Assembly: GCA_016218925.1 (NCBI GenBank)
Contig: JACRCR010000105.1
Span: 1-54,495, forward strand
Direction of reading: 5' to 3'
DNA length: 54,495 bases
Origin: Deltaproteobacteria bacterium
Lineage (GTDB): Bacteria > Desulfobacterota > Binatia > UBA1149 > CAITLU01
Positions 25,247 through 33,169 of the stretch are shown here, piece by piece. Positions within the stretch are counted from its first letter, which is position 1. Each line of letters opens with the position of its first letter. The notes under the pieces were generated by a model that made no database searches, was not told the DNA's origin, and saw only the letters and a list, made by a program, of their open reading frames with translations. Both the position numbers and the translations under genes were made by a program.

Positions 25247-25986
25247 GGTGTCGCGCGCTGCGGGCGGGTGGCGATCGCGGCCAGAGAGACGCCGATGGGG
25301 AGACCGCAGCGCACCGCGATCTCCGCTTCGGCCCGGTAGACGCCTCGCAGCAGGCTGTTGATCGGGGCGGGCACGACGCCGAGATCCGCACCGTCGCCCT
25401 CGGTTCCGGTCAGTCGCCGGGCCCACCGCACCGCCACGGCGGGGATGAATATCGCACAACTGGCCCAGCCAAGAGACTCGAGCCGCAGCCCGCTGCCTTC
25501 GAGCAGACGCCTCAGCGTGCGTCGGGTGTAGCGCCGTTTGTGTTCGAGGACTTCGTCGTGGCGGCTCCACAGCGACGGCCAGGCCGGTACGTGGATGGCC
25601 AGCGCGCCTCCCGGAGCCAGCACGCGGGCGAGGTCGCGAACGAAGGCCGCGTCGTCGTCGATGTGCTCGAGGATGTCGTAGGCGGTCACGATGTCGAAGG
25701 CGCCGTCTCGGAACGGAAGCTGCGGCGCCGCGGCGGCGACGGTGCGCAGGATCCCGCGCGAGCGGACGAAGCCGAGTGCGTCCAGACTGCGGTCGCAGGC
25801 CAGAACGTCGCCGTAGGATGCCAGCTCGACGGCGTTGGCCCCGGCTCCGCAGCCGACGTCGAGGATGCGAAGCCCCGGCCTTGCCAGGCGATCGCCGAGC
25901 AGGCGGCGCATCAACAGGCGCTTGCCGGAGAACCACCAGTGGTTGGCCTCGACGGCGTACATCTGCGCGATTTGTTCTGCTTGCAC
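25243..25986 (-). CDS. Class I SAM methyltransferase
   Basis: 247 residues from GTG 25986, which has GGAGAG 9 bases upstream; the frame stays open to 26136 but the extra N-terminus is Arg/Ala-rich and unlike the family. The N-terminus VQAEQIAQMYAVEANHWWF is typical of glycan-cluster methyltransferases. The SAM motif ILDVGCGAGANAVELA and the post-II DILEHIDDD are clear. The C-terminal half has helices that may bind the membrane. Substrate probably a sugar or glycolipid (inference from context). Overlaps the RmlD-like gene by 4 bp. Confidence 0.87.
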   Translation of the reverse strand: MQAEQIAQMYAVEANHWWFSGKRLLMRRLLGDRLARPGLRILDVGCGAGANAVELASYGDVLACDRSLDALGFVRSRGILRTVAAAAPQLPFRDGAFDIVTAYDILEHIDDDAAFVRDLARVLAPGGALAIHVPAWPSLWSRHDEVLEHKRRYTRRTLRRLLEGSGLRLESLGWASCAIFIPAVAVRWARRLTGTEGDGADLGVVPAPINSLLRGVYRAEAEIAVRCGLPIGVSLAAIATRPQRATP

Positions 25987-26260
25987 GAGCCGAGTCTCTC
26001 CGCTGCGCTGGCCTCGGCGTTTGCGGCCTCGACGCAGCCAAGACGAGGCAGGGTGTCCCGCGCGGGCCTCGCCGTCAATACGGCCGGCGGCGACGGCCTG
26101 CTGGTCGCCCGAGAAGGATGACGCCGGCGGTCCCATGGCGTTTCTCTCATGAGAGGTCTTAGGGCAAAGTCGAGCGCTGCGCGGCGGGCCTTTCCTCTTC
26201 CCGGCGCGCGTGATCGCGGCTTCGGGTAAGGAGTCGCGGGGCGCGGGACCACACTCGACG

Positions 26261-27265
26261 ATGTTCGGAACCTATCGCTACGTGTTGGCACTGATGGTGG
26301 CCTGCGGCCACATCCAGTTCCAACTGTTCGGGCGCCCCAACTGGCTCGGCCTCTACGCGGTGTTCGGGTTCTACACCCTGAGCGGCTACCTGATGACCCG
26401 TGTGCTTCACGAGACCTACGGCTACACTGCGCACGGATTCCTTCACTACATCACCAATCGAGCGCTGCGCATCCTTCCTCCGTACTGGCTCGCGCTGTTG
26501 TGGACCATCGCCCTGTTGATGATTCTCCCGGACGCTGCCGGGCAGGCGGCATGGTTGGTTCACCTTCCAACGACCGTGATCGGGTACGCACGCAACTTCG
26601 CTCTGGTTGGAATGCATATGGACTTCCACCCGGCGTTGGTGCCGACCGCGTGGTCGCTGCACGTCGAGGTCATCTTCTATCTGATGATGGGGATCGGTCT
26701 GTCGGCGTCGTCGCGGCGTGCGGCGGTGTGGCTGGGCGCGAGCGCCGCGTGGACCGTCTGGGCCGTCGCGTCCGGCATACCGTTCGGTGACCGGTACTCG
26801 AACGTGCTGGGAGCGTCTCTGCCGTTCAGCACCGGCGCCGTGCTGTATTTCCTGCGCAACGGTCACCGGCGGTGGATGCTGCTTGCCCCGATCGCGTTTG
26901 TGCCTCACGCACTGGCCGCTCCGTGGATCTGGCCCGACGTCCAGTTGGCCGGATTCTACGTGTCCTACCTGCTAGCGGCGGTCTCCGTGCTGGCGCTGGT
27001 TCCGCTGCGCGCCTCGCCTCGGTGGCGGGCATTGGATCGCCGGCTCGGAGACCTGTCGTACCCGATCTTCCTGTTGCACACACAGGTGAGCTTCCTGGTC
27101 GCGAAGCTGTGGCCTCACTACAGTTCGTTGCTCGCGCTCTTCGTGCTCACGCTGCCGGTGCTGCACGTCTTCGCGGTTCTGGTCCATTGGTGCGCGGTGT
27201 CGAGCGTGGAAAATCTTCGCGACCGGGTGCGATCCGCGTCTGTCGCGTCGCAGGAGGGACGCTGA
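26261..27265 (+). CDS. Acyltransferase 3 (AT3) membrane O-acyltransferase, partner of the adjacent SGNH gene
   Basis: 334 residues from ATG 26261; an in-frame GTG at 26210 is possible. About ten membrane helices. AT3 motifs: YVLALMVACGHIQ with the proposed catalytic His, VFGFYTLSGYLMTR, ITNRALRILPPYWLAL and WSLHVEVIFYL. There is no fused SGNH domain, but an SGNH gene starts only 2 bases after its stop, the split equivalent of OafB-type AT3-SGNH proteins that acetylate O-antigen. It heads a unit of six plus-strand genes. A divergent promoter region of about 270 bp separates it from the methyltransferase gene. Confidence 0.9.
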   Translation: MFGTYRYVLALMVACGHIQFQLFGRPNWLGLYAVFGFYTLSGYLMTRVLHETYGYTAHGFLHYITNRALRILPPYWLALLWTIALLMILPDAAGQAAWLVHLPTTVIGYARNFALVGMHMDFHPALVPTAWSLHVEVIFYLMMGIGLSASSRRAAVWLGASAAWTVWAVASGIPFGDRYSNVLGASLPFSTGAVLYFLRNGHRRWMLLAPIAFVPHALAAPWIWPDVQLAGFYVSYLLAAVSVLALVPLRASPRWRALDRRLGDLSYPIFLLHTQVSFLVAKLWPHYSSLLALFVLTLPVLHVFAVLVHWCAVSSVENLRDRVRSASVASQEGR

Positions 27266-27267
27266 GC

Positions 27268-28332
27268 GTGGCGGCTGCGAGTTCGCCGCAGTCGAAGTCC
27301 GTTCGCCCAGTGCGCCCGGCGGTCAAGTGGACGGTGCGGATAGGCGCGGTCGCTTTCGGTCTGTTGCTCGGTGCGGCGGCCGCCGAGGGAGTGTTGAGGA
27401 TGGCGGCACGCGCCGGGATGACGGGTGGTCCTCCGCAGCGCCCGCGCGACGCCGACATTGCGGGGCTGCCGTCGATCGAGGGAGTGTTCTCGCTGGCCAA
27501 GCGCAACCAGCGCGCGAACTACCGAGGGGCCCTGTATTTCACCAACAGCGAAGGCTTTAGAGGCCCCGAGTACGCCAAGACCAAACCGCCCGGAACCTTC
27601 CGCATCGAAATGATCGGCGACTCCTTCACGATGGGCTCGGGTGTGCGCGTCGAACAGGCTTATCCCGCGCTGGTGGAATCGGCGCTGAATGCTGCCGGGG
27701 AGGCGCGTCGCTACGAAGTGCTCAACCTGGGATTGTCCGGTCTGAGCCTGCGCGGAATCATCGAGCAACGGTTGCTGCCCGTGGGCCTCGCGTACGATCC
27801 GGACATGCTGGTCTACGGGTTCACGGTCAACGACTTGGAGGGCCCGGCGTACCAGCGTATCGCCAGGGTTCCCGGCGAACCGTCGGGTTCGCTGCTTTTC
27901 GACCTGATCCACGAGCGCTGGGATTACGTTCGCGACATCGTGTGGCCATCTCGGTCGTCGTACGTGCGGGAGCTCGATGACAACTTCTTCCGTACTCCGG
28001 CAGCGTGGCGCGCGTTCGAAGACGACCTCGATCGTCTGGCGACGATTGCCGGAGAACGTGGTGTCTGTGTGACGGTGTTGCTCCACACCCAGCTCACCGC
28101 GTTGAACTCGCTGCATCCGTTCTTGCGGCACTACGATGCCGTGGCGAGAGCGGCACGCGCCCGGGGAATGTTCGTGGCCGAGTCGTTTCCGTACTTCGAG
28201 GGCGTCGACGACGACCAGTACATGTGCGGAGTCTTCGACCCTCATCCCAATATTGCCGGCCATCAGGTGCTCGCCGAGGCCCTGCTGCATCGGCTGAGAG
28301 AGCTGCCGGCCGAGTGCTGGAGAGAACGGTGA
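27268..28332 (+). CDS. SGNH/GDSL hydrolase-fold protein, membrane-anchored
   Basis: 354 residues from GTG 27268 (GGAGGG upstream), 2 bases after the AT3 stop. An N-terminal membrane segment (about residues 25-45) anchors an extracytoplasmic SGNH domain: block I MIGDSFTMGSG (Ser nucleophile near residue 115), a block III Asn in YGFTVNDLEG, and block V DPHPNIAGH with the Asp and His of the triad. In AT3-SGNH systems this domain hands the acyl group to the glycan or removes it. It is closely related along its length to the protein at 46228-47286 (shared RELDDNFF, YGFTVND, GDSxTMGSGVR). Overlaps the next gene by 4 bp. Confidence 0.88.
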   Translation: MAAASSPQSKSVRPVRPAVKWTVRIGAVAFGLLLGAAAAEGVLRMAARAGMTGGPPQRPRDADIAGLPSIEGVFSLAKRNQRANYRGALYFTNSEGFRGPEYAKTKPPGTFRIEMIGDSFTMGSGVRVEQAYPALVESALNAAGEARRYEVLNLGLSGLSLRGIIEQRLLPVGLAYDPDMLVYGFTVNDLEGPAYQRIARVPGEPSGSLLFDLIHERWDYVRDIVWPSRSSYVRELDDNFFRTPAAWRAFEDDLDRLATIAGERGVCVTVLLHTQLTALNSLHPFLRHYDAVARAARARGMFVAESFPYFEGVDDDQYMCGVFDPHPNIAGHQVLAEALLHRLRELPAECWRER

Positions 28333-30506
28333 AGTTGGCAGCCCCGCGTTGTTGCGCGACTCTGGCCGCGCTTGGCGTCTTTGCCACGGGTATCGTCGGT
28401 TGCGGGTCCCGGGTCGAGGTCATGCGAGTTCTCGCGCGTTTTGCGGATGCCGGGTATCGCGCGCGGTCTGTGGTCGAGACGGGAGCACCGGTTTCCGAGA
28501 CGGACCAGTACGAAGCAACGCCGCCTAGACGTCCGCTCGTCGCGACGATCGCGGGCGATACGCGCTCGGTGATGGTCGCACCGGACCGGCGCTCCATCGT
28601 CTGGTGGCGCTCGGCTTCGGTTTCGCAAGACGGGCACGTTCGTGGGGTCGCGAAGCTGAAAGTTGCGTCGGTCGCGGGCCAGCGCGTGTTGTTGGCGCCG
28701 ATTGCGCGCGGGCAAGGAGATTGGTTCCAGCTACCCCACCAGATCGTGACCGCCGGGCCGGGGCTCCAGGAGTTGCGGCTGGATCTTGCGGTGCCCGCTG
28801 GGTACGCGGGCGCTCGGTTGATGGTGATCGTGTACGCCGTGGCGCTGGAGTGGGCACCGCGGACGTTGATCACTCTGCCGGCGGTGCGGGTTCCCGCCGG
28901 CGGCGACCTCGCGTTCGCCACCGGCGTTCTCGAAGAGGCGTGGGACCAGGGGCCGGTGCGCTTTAGGGTCCAGGTCTGTCACGGCGCGGATTGCGCCGAA
29001 GTGTACGCGAAGGAAGTCGATCCGCGCGACGGGAAGGCCGGCAAGTGGCAGGATGAGTCCGTCTCGCTCGAGCGTTTTGCCGGACAGGACGTCTCGATCG
29101 TTCTTCGCACCGAATACCAGCCGGCTAACGACGGGGCCTTCTCGTTCCCACTGTGGGCGAACCCCACGTTGCGCTCCCGCGAGCTGGTGCGCCGCCGCCG
29201 CCCGAACCTCATTCTGCTGTCGGTGGATACTCTGCGCGCGGACCGTCTTCCCACCTACGGCCACGATGGCGACACGGCTCCTTTCATGAAGGAGCTTTTC
29301 GGCGATCGGGGCCTGGTTTTCGAAAATTGCGTTGCTGCCGCGACCGCGACTCCTCCCTCGCACATGACCATGCTTACCGGACTTCAACCCTCCGAGCATG
29401 GGTTGACGACCGGCAACGAGGCAGTGGCGGAGTGGATCCCAACCGTTGTCGATGCGTTTCGCGCGCAAGGTATGGAAACCGCCGCGGTGACCGAGGACGG
29501 ATGGCTCGGGATCCAGTACGGTTTCGGCCGCGGCTTCGACGTCTACTCCGAGAACAAAAGCCCCGACGTCATGAACCCCATCGGGCAAGTGGACAGCACG
29601 TTCGCCGCTGCCAAGCGCTGGCTGGCGGTGCACCGCGACGGCGAGTTCTTTCTGTTCCTACACACCTACCAGGTTCACCGCCCCTATGCGCCTCCGCAAC
29701 GCTATCGAGAAATGTTCGGGGGCGCCGCGCGTGCAGATGCCGGTCTTCCGCGCGAACGCACAGAAGAACTGCCTCTCTACGATGGCGAGATACGTTACGT
29801 CGATGATGAACTGCGCGACCTGTTCGCCGAACTCGAGCGTCTCGGAATCGCCGATCAGACGCTTTTCGTGCTCACCTCGGATCACGGCGAGGGTTTTCTC
29901 GAACACGGGTTCGTCCAGCACGGCGCGTACTTGAACGAGGAAGTCACGCACGTTCCGCTGATGATTCACGGGCCCGGAGTGCCGGTGGGACGGCGGATCT
30001 CGTCGCCGGTCGGGCACGTGGATCTGGCGGCGACGCTGGCGGGACTCGCGCACGTCGAGTTCGATGGGAGAGGCCAGGGGAAAGACCTCTCGGATCTGGT
30101 TCGAGGCCGCGCGGACGAGAGCGTGCTCGACGGGCGCGTGTACTTCACCGAGTCGTGGGGGAGTGTCGTGTTCGGTCCCGGGAACGAGACTCACCCGTTC
30201 TTCCCGCCTGCTTTCGCCGTGCGCCAGGGATCGCGCAAGCTTGCGCGTTATAGCGACCAGAGCGGGGCTCGACGGTACGAGTTCTACGATCTGACTGCGG
30301 ATCCGCTCGAACTGAGCGATCGTTACGATGACGCGCACGCGCCGCGTGACCTGGCGTTCTTGCTCGAACAGTATCCCGGCCTGGCCGCCAGGCGCCGAGA
30401 CGAGTTGGAAAGCGCCCGGGGCGCCGTTGGCGCTCTCCAGCCGGACGCGCCGGGGCTCGATCCCTTGCAGGAAGAGAAGATGCGTGCGCTAGGTTACCTC
30501 AACTAG
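28329..30506 (+). CDS. Sulfatase-fold lipoprotein with Thr in place of the Cys/Ser nucleophile
   Basis: 725 residues. The N-terminus is hydrophobic and ends in a lipobox-like IVGC, predicting an exported lipoprotein. Residues 25-270 are a beta-rich region of unknown family. The alkaline-phosphatase/sulfatase domain starts with LILLSVDTLRADRLPTYG (Asp metal ligand near 285-300) and has the nucleophile region ATATPPSHMTMLTG: T-P-P-S-H instead of the C/S-x-P-x-R of true sulfatases. It continues with FVLTSDHGEGFLEHG. A threonine nucleophile is used by phospho-group transferases of the same fold (for example LtaS, EptA), so transfer or removal of a phospho-group on glycans is as likely as sulfatase activity. 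Ends LRALGYLN-like (MRALGYLN). GTG start in a 4-bp overlap. Confidence 0.8.
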   Translation: MKLAAPRCCATLAALGVFATGIVGCGSRVEVMRVLARFADAGYRARSVVETGAPVSETDQYEATPPRRPLVATIAGDTRSVMVAPDRRSIVWWRSASVSQDGHVRGVAKLKVASVAGQRVLLAPIARGQGDWFQLPHQIVTAGPGLQELRLDLAVPAGYAGARLMVIVYAVALEWAPRTLITLPAVRVPAGGDLAFATGVLEEAWDQGPVRFRVQVCHGADCAEVYAKEVDPRDGKAGKWQDESVSLERFAGQDVSIVLRTEYQPANDGAFSFPLWANPTLRSRELVRRRRPNLILLSVDTLRADRLPTYGHDGDTAPFMKELFGDRGLVFENCVAAATATPPSHMTMLTGLQPSEHGLTTGNEAVAEWIPTVVDAFRAQGMETAAVTEDGWLGIQYGFGRGFDVYSENKSPDVMNPIGQVDSTFAAAKRWLAVHRDGEFFLFLHTYQVHRPYAPPQRYREMFGGAARADAGLPRERTEELPLYDGEIRYVDDELRDLFAELERLGIADQTLFVLTSDHGEGFLEHGFVQHGAYLNEEVTHVPLMIHGPGVPVGRRISSPVGHVDLAATLAGLAHVEFDGRGQGKDLSDLVRGRADESVLDGRVYFTESWGSVVFGPGNETHPFFPPAFAVRQGSRKLARYSDQSGARRYEFYDLTADPLELSDRYDDAHAPRDLAFLLEQYPGLAARRRDELESARGAVGALQPDAPGLDPLQEEKMRALGYLN

Positions 30507-30541
30507 GGCTTGCTGCCTTCGGTTTTCCGTCCGCCGGTTCC

Positions 30542-31939
30542 ATGGTACCCAGATACATGACGGTTCGCGCAATCCGGAAAGAGCGCGCTTGGCTGCATCG
30601 CCCGGTTCGACTCCTGACCAACAGCCGTTGGATTCTACGCCTTCTGATCTGCGCGGCGGTAGTCGTGCTGGCGTCGTGCCGGGCTTTCGAGGCGCCGCGC
30701 CAGCGCGTGCTCATCGTCGGGATCGACGGCGCTTCGCCGCGCGTTCTCGACACCATGTTTTCCATGGGCAAGCTCGAGAACCTCAAGGCTCTTGCCGATG
30801 CCGGTACGTATGGTCCTCTTCGTTCGGAGACGCCGTATCTCCTCTCCCCGCGGGTATGGACGACGGTCGCGACGGGGATGATTCCCGACAAGCACCTGAT
30901 TGACGGGTGGGTCAAGGTCGCAAAGGATGGGACCGCCGGCTTGTTCTACAGTTCGGATCGACGTGGGCACGCGCTGTGGAACATCGTTTCCGATAGCGGC
31001 AAGCGAGTGGCTGTCGTCAACTGGCTGGTCACCTACCCACCCGAGAAAGTGAACGGCATCATCGTTTCCGATCACACTTTGCCGGGCGAAGTCGAGGGTA
31101 AGAAATACATCGGCGAGATCTTTGCGAAAGGGCGTGGCGCCGAGTTCCGCGGCGTCGAGAGCGCGGGGTCGGGCACCAGTCCGATCTATCCGGAAGAGTG
31201 GAAGAAGGCCGTGCTCGACTCCAGGCACGAGAAGGCCGTGCTCACCAAGGTCGCCAGTCCCTTCCGGGAGGGCGCGGCGATCGGCTTCGATCCGTTTCTC
31301 CACAATCTGCGCGACTTCTGGAATACCGACCAGCGTCTGGCTTCGATCACGCTGGAGATCCTCGAACGCGAGCGCCCCGACGTGACGATGGTTCTGCTGC
31401 AGGGCATCGATCGGATGTCGCACTTCCTGTTCGGCTGCCTCGACGACCCGGCCAAGTATCCGCCGACCTTCCAGCCCACGCCCGAGCAGCGCATCAACTG
31501 CCAGAGCGCTCTCTACGACTACTACGAGTTCAGCGATCAGCTCATCGGCCGGCTGCTCGAGTATTTCGACGACGACGACCTGATCATGGTGCTCTCGGAT
31601 CACGGGTTCGAGAGCGGCTTCAGCGAATTCCGTACCGGAGACCACTCGACCGAGGCAGCTCAGGATGGAATTTGCGTGGTACGTGGTCCGCGGGTGATCA
31701 AGCATGGACCGGTTGCACCGATGACAGTGGCCGACGTGACGCCGACTGTTCTGGCGTGGATGGGGCTTGCGCAGGCGCTGGACATGGATGGTAAGCCGGC
31801 GCCGTTTCTCGAGCCCGGGCCGGCGATCCAGTCTGTGCCGACCTACGACACCAAGCCGATCGAGCGGCTCGGCGACGGCAAGTCGGGCGCCGAACCTCAG
31901 GTCATCGAGCAACTCCGCAGTCTCGGCTATATCGAGTAG
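30542..31939 (+). CDS. Type I phosphodiesterase/nucleotide pyrophosphatase-fold lipoprotein
   Basis: 465 residues. An exported lipoprotein by its N-terminus (hydrophobic stretch to VVLASC). The alkaline-phosphatase-superfamily core starts VLIVGIDGASPRVLD with the first metal Asp, followed by SPRVWTTVATGMIPDKHLI, where the Thr (VWTT) is the usual nucleophile of this family, VLLQGIDRMSHFLF and VLSDHGFESG (metal ligands). It ends LRSLGYIE, similar to the preceding protein. Members cut phosphodiester bonds. It lies 35 bases after the sulfatase-fold gene and shares its fold superfamily, which suggests two steps on the same phospho-decorated substrate (inference). An in-frame ATG at 30557 is an alternative start. 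Confidence 0.82.
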   Translation: MVPRYMTVRAIRKERAWLHRPVRLLTNSRWILRLLICAAVVVLASCRAFEAPRQRVLIVGIDGASPRVLDTMFSMGKLENLKALADAGTYGPLRSETPYLLSPRVWTTVATGMIPDKHLIDGWVKVAKDGTAGLFYSSDRRGHALWNIVSDSGKRVAVVNWLVTYPPEKVNGIIVSDHTLPGEVEGKKYIGEIFAKGRGAEFRGVESAGSGTSPIYPEEWKKAVLDSRHEKAVLTKVASPFREGAAIGFDPFLHNLRDFWNTDQRLASITLEILERERPDVTMVLLQGIDRMSHFLFGCLDDPAKYPPTFQPTPEQRINCQSALYDYYEFSDQLIGRLLEYFDDDDLIMVLSDHGFESGFSEFRTGDHSTEAAQDGICVVRGPRVIKHGPVAPMTVADVTPTVLAWMGLAQALDMDGKPAPFLEPGPAIQSVPTYDTKPIERLGDGKSGAEPQVIEQLRSLGYIE

Positions 31940-31984
31940 GACACGATCACGCGTGTGGGACTCGCGCGTCGGCGGCAAGCTACA

Positions 31985-32001
31985 CCGGGAAATCTTCCCG
32001 G
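31985..32001 (+). repeat. Small hairpin abutting the ribosome-binding site of the next AT3 gene
   Basis: CCGGGAA, loop ATC, TTCCCGG: a perfect 7-bp stem. It ends two bases into the GGAGG ribosome site (32000-32004) of the AT3 gene that starts at TTG 32012. It could moderate translation of that gene or help terminate the upstream transcript; there is no T-run. Confidence 0.45.
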
Positions 32002-32011
32002 AGGTTTGCCG

Positions 32012-33007
32012 TTGACCATCGCGGCGGCGCCCGCCGGCCAGCGCCACTCGGCCATCGATTGGGTGAAGGCCCTGGCGATCGTCTCCGTCGTCATGACCCA
32101 CTCCGGTTCCGGGGCGTTTCCGAGAACCCCCGGCTACACAGTCTGGGACGCACTGTTTGCGCACACGCTGGCGAGCTTCCACGTGCCGTGCCTGTTCATG
32201 GTTTCCGGCTACCTGTACCGCAAGCCGTACGCGCTCGGTTGGAGGGCCGTTGCAGCGCGCTTGGAGCGCATCGTTCCCGCGTACCTGGTGGCGTCGGTCG
32301 TGGTGTTGATTCTCATGCCGTGGAGGGCACCTACGTGGAGCGCGGCGGTTGTCGCCTTGCTGGGCGGCGATGCGCTTTCGATCTACTACTATGTTTTCCT
32401 GTTGGCGCTGTTCGTCGCGACGTTGCCGCTGCTGTCGCGGCTGTCTCTGCGCACGATGCAGGCGACGGTCTGGGGCCTGCTGGCGGCGCTGGTCGCGATC
32501 TGCGCGCTGCCACCATTGGTGCTCAGCCACGATATCTTCTGGTCGCTGCGCAATCCGGTCGAGTCGTTCGCGCTAGGGTATTTCCTGCTCGGCTGGATCG
32601 CGGCAGCACCGGCCGGCGCGCTCACACGGTGGAGTGCGCGCCTGCGGCTCGGGCTCACCGTCGTCGCGGCCGCCGCGTGGCCGGTCTGCGTGGCGCTGGG
32701 ATCGCCGTATCCGACCATTCTGCTGGCGAAGGTCCCGTACGCGGCGGCGGTCTGGACCCTGGCTTGGTTCCTGTTCGAATCGAAGCCGGTCCCGGCGGCC
32801 GTGAGGCGTCTGAGCGATGCGAGTTACGGCGTGTTCCTGTACCACTACCTGATCCAGGAGCCGCTGCGCGGCCCGCTGCAGTCGTGGCCGGCCGGAGCGC
32901 GCATGGCGGTGCTGGTCGTCGCGGGCGTTGCGGGATCGCTGCTGCTCGGGGCCATGCTGCGCAAGATAGCGGGGCCTCGCGTCGCGCGACGCCTGTTCGG
33001 TTTCTGA
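32012..33007 (+). CDS. Acyltransferase 3 (AT3) family membrane protein
   Basis: 331 residues with about ten membrane helices. AT3 motifs are IDWVKALAIVSVVMTHSG (proposed catalytic His), VPCLFMVSGYLYRK and AARLERIVPAYLVASVVV. The C-terminal helices carry DASYGVFLYHYLIQEPL, common in this family. TTG 32012 is chosen because of GGAGG 7 bases upstream; an upstream ATG at 31955 reads through a hairpin and non-coding-looking residues. Second AT3 in the 26261-35806 unit, and it has no SGNH neighbour directly behind it, so it may act on a different position or sugar. Confidence 0.87.
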   Translation: MTIAAAPAGQRHSAIDWVKALAIVSVVMTHSGSGAFPRTPGYTVWDALFAHTLASFHVPCLFMVSGYLYRKPYALGWRAVAARLERIVPAYLVASVVVLILMPWRAPTWSAAVVALLGGDALSIYYYVFLLALFVATLPLLSRLSLRTMQATVWGLLAALVAICALPPLVLSHDIFWSLRNPVESFALGYFLLGWIAAAPAGALTRWSARLRLGLTVVAAAAWPVCVALGSPYPTILLAKVPYAAAVWTLAWFLFESKPVPAAVRRLSDASYGVFLYHYLIQEPLRGPLQSWPAGARMAVLVVAGVAGSLLLGAMLRKIAGPRVARRLFGF

Positions 33008-33169
33008 CCTGTCACGCCGGCCCGGCGCCGGCGACTCGATTGCTCGACCGCTGCGTCCGACGAGCCGCTTGTGTTTCCCGGCCGCGGGTCGCTAGATGCG
33101 CTGCATCGGCTCGCCGTGCCGGTGGCGTCGTTGCCCTGCTCCGACCGCAGGGTGGCCCAGGAGTGTGGG

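Noticed and set aside
28329-30506. Calling the protein an arylsulfatase
   Set aside because: The C/S-x-P-x-R formylglycine motif is missing (T-P-P-S-H instead), so only the fold, not the reaction, is supported.
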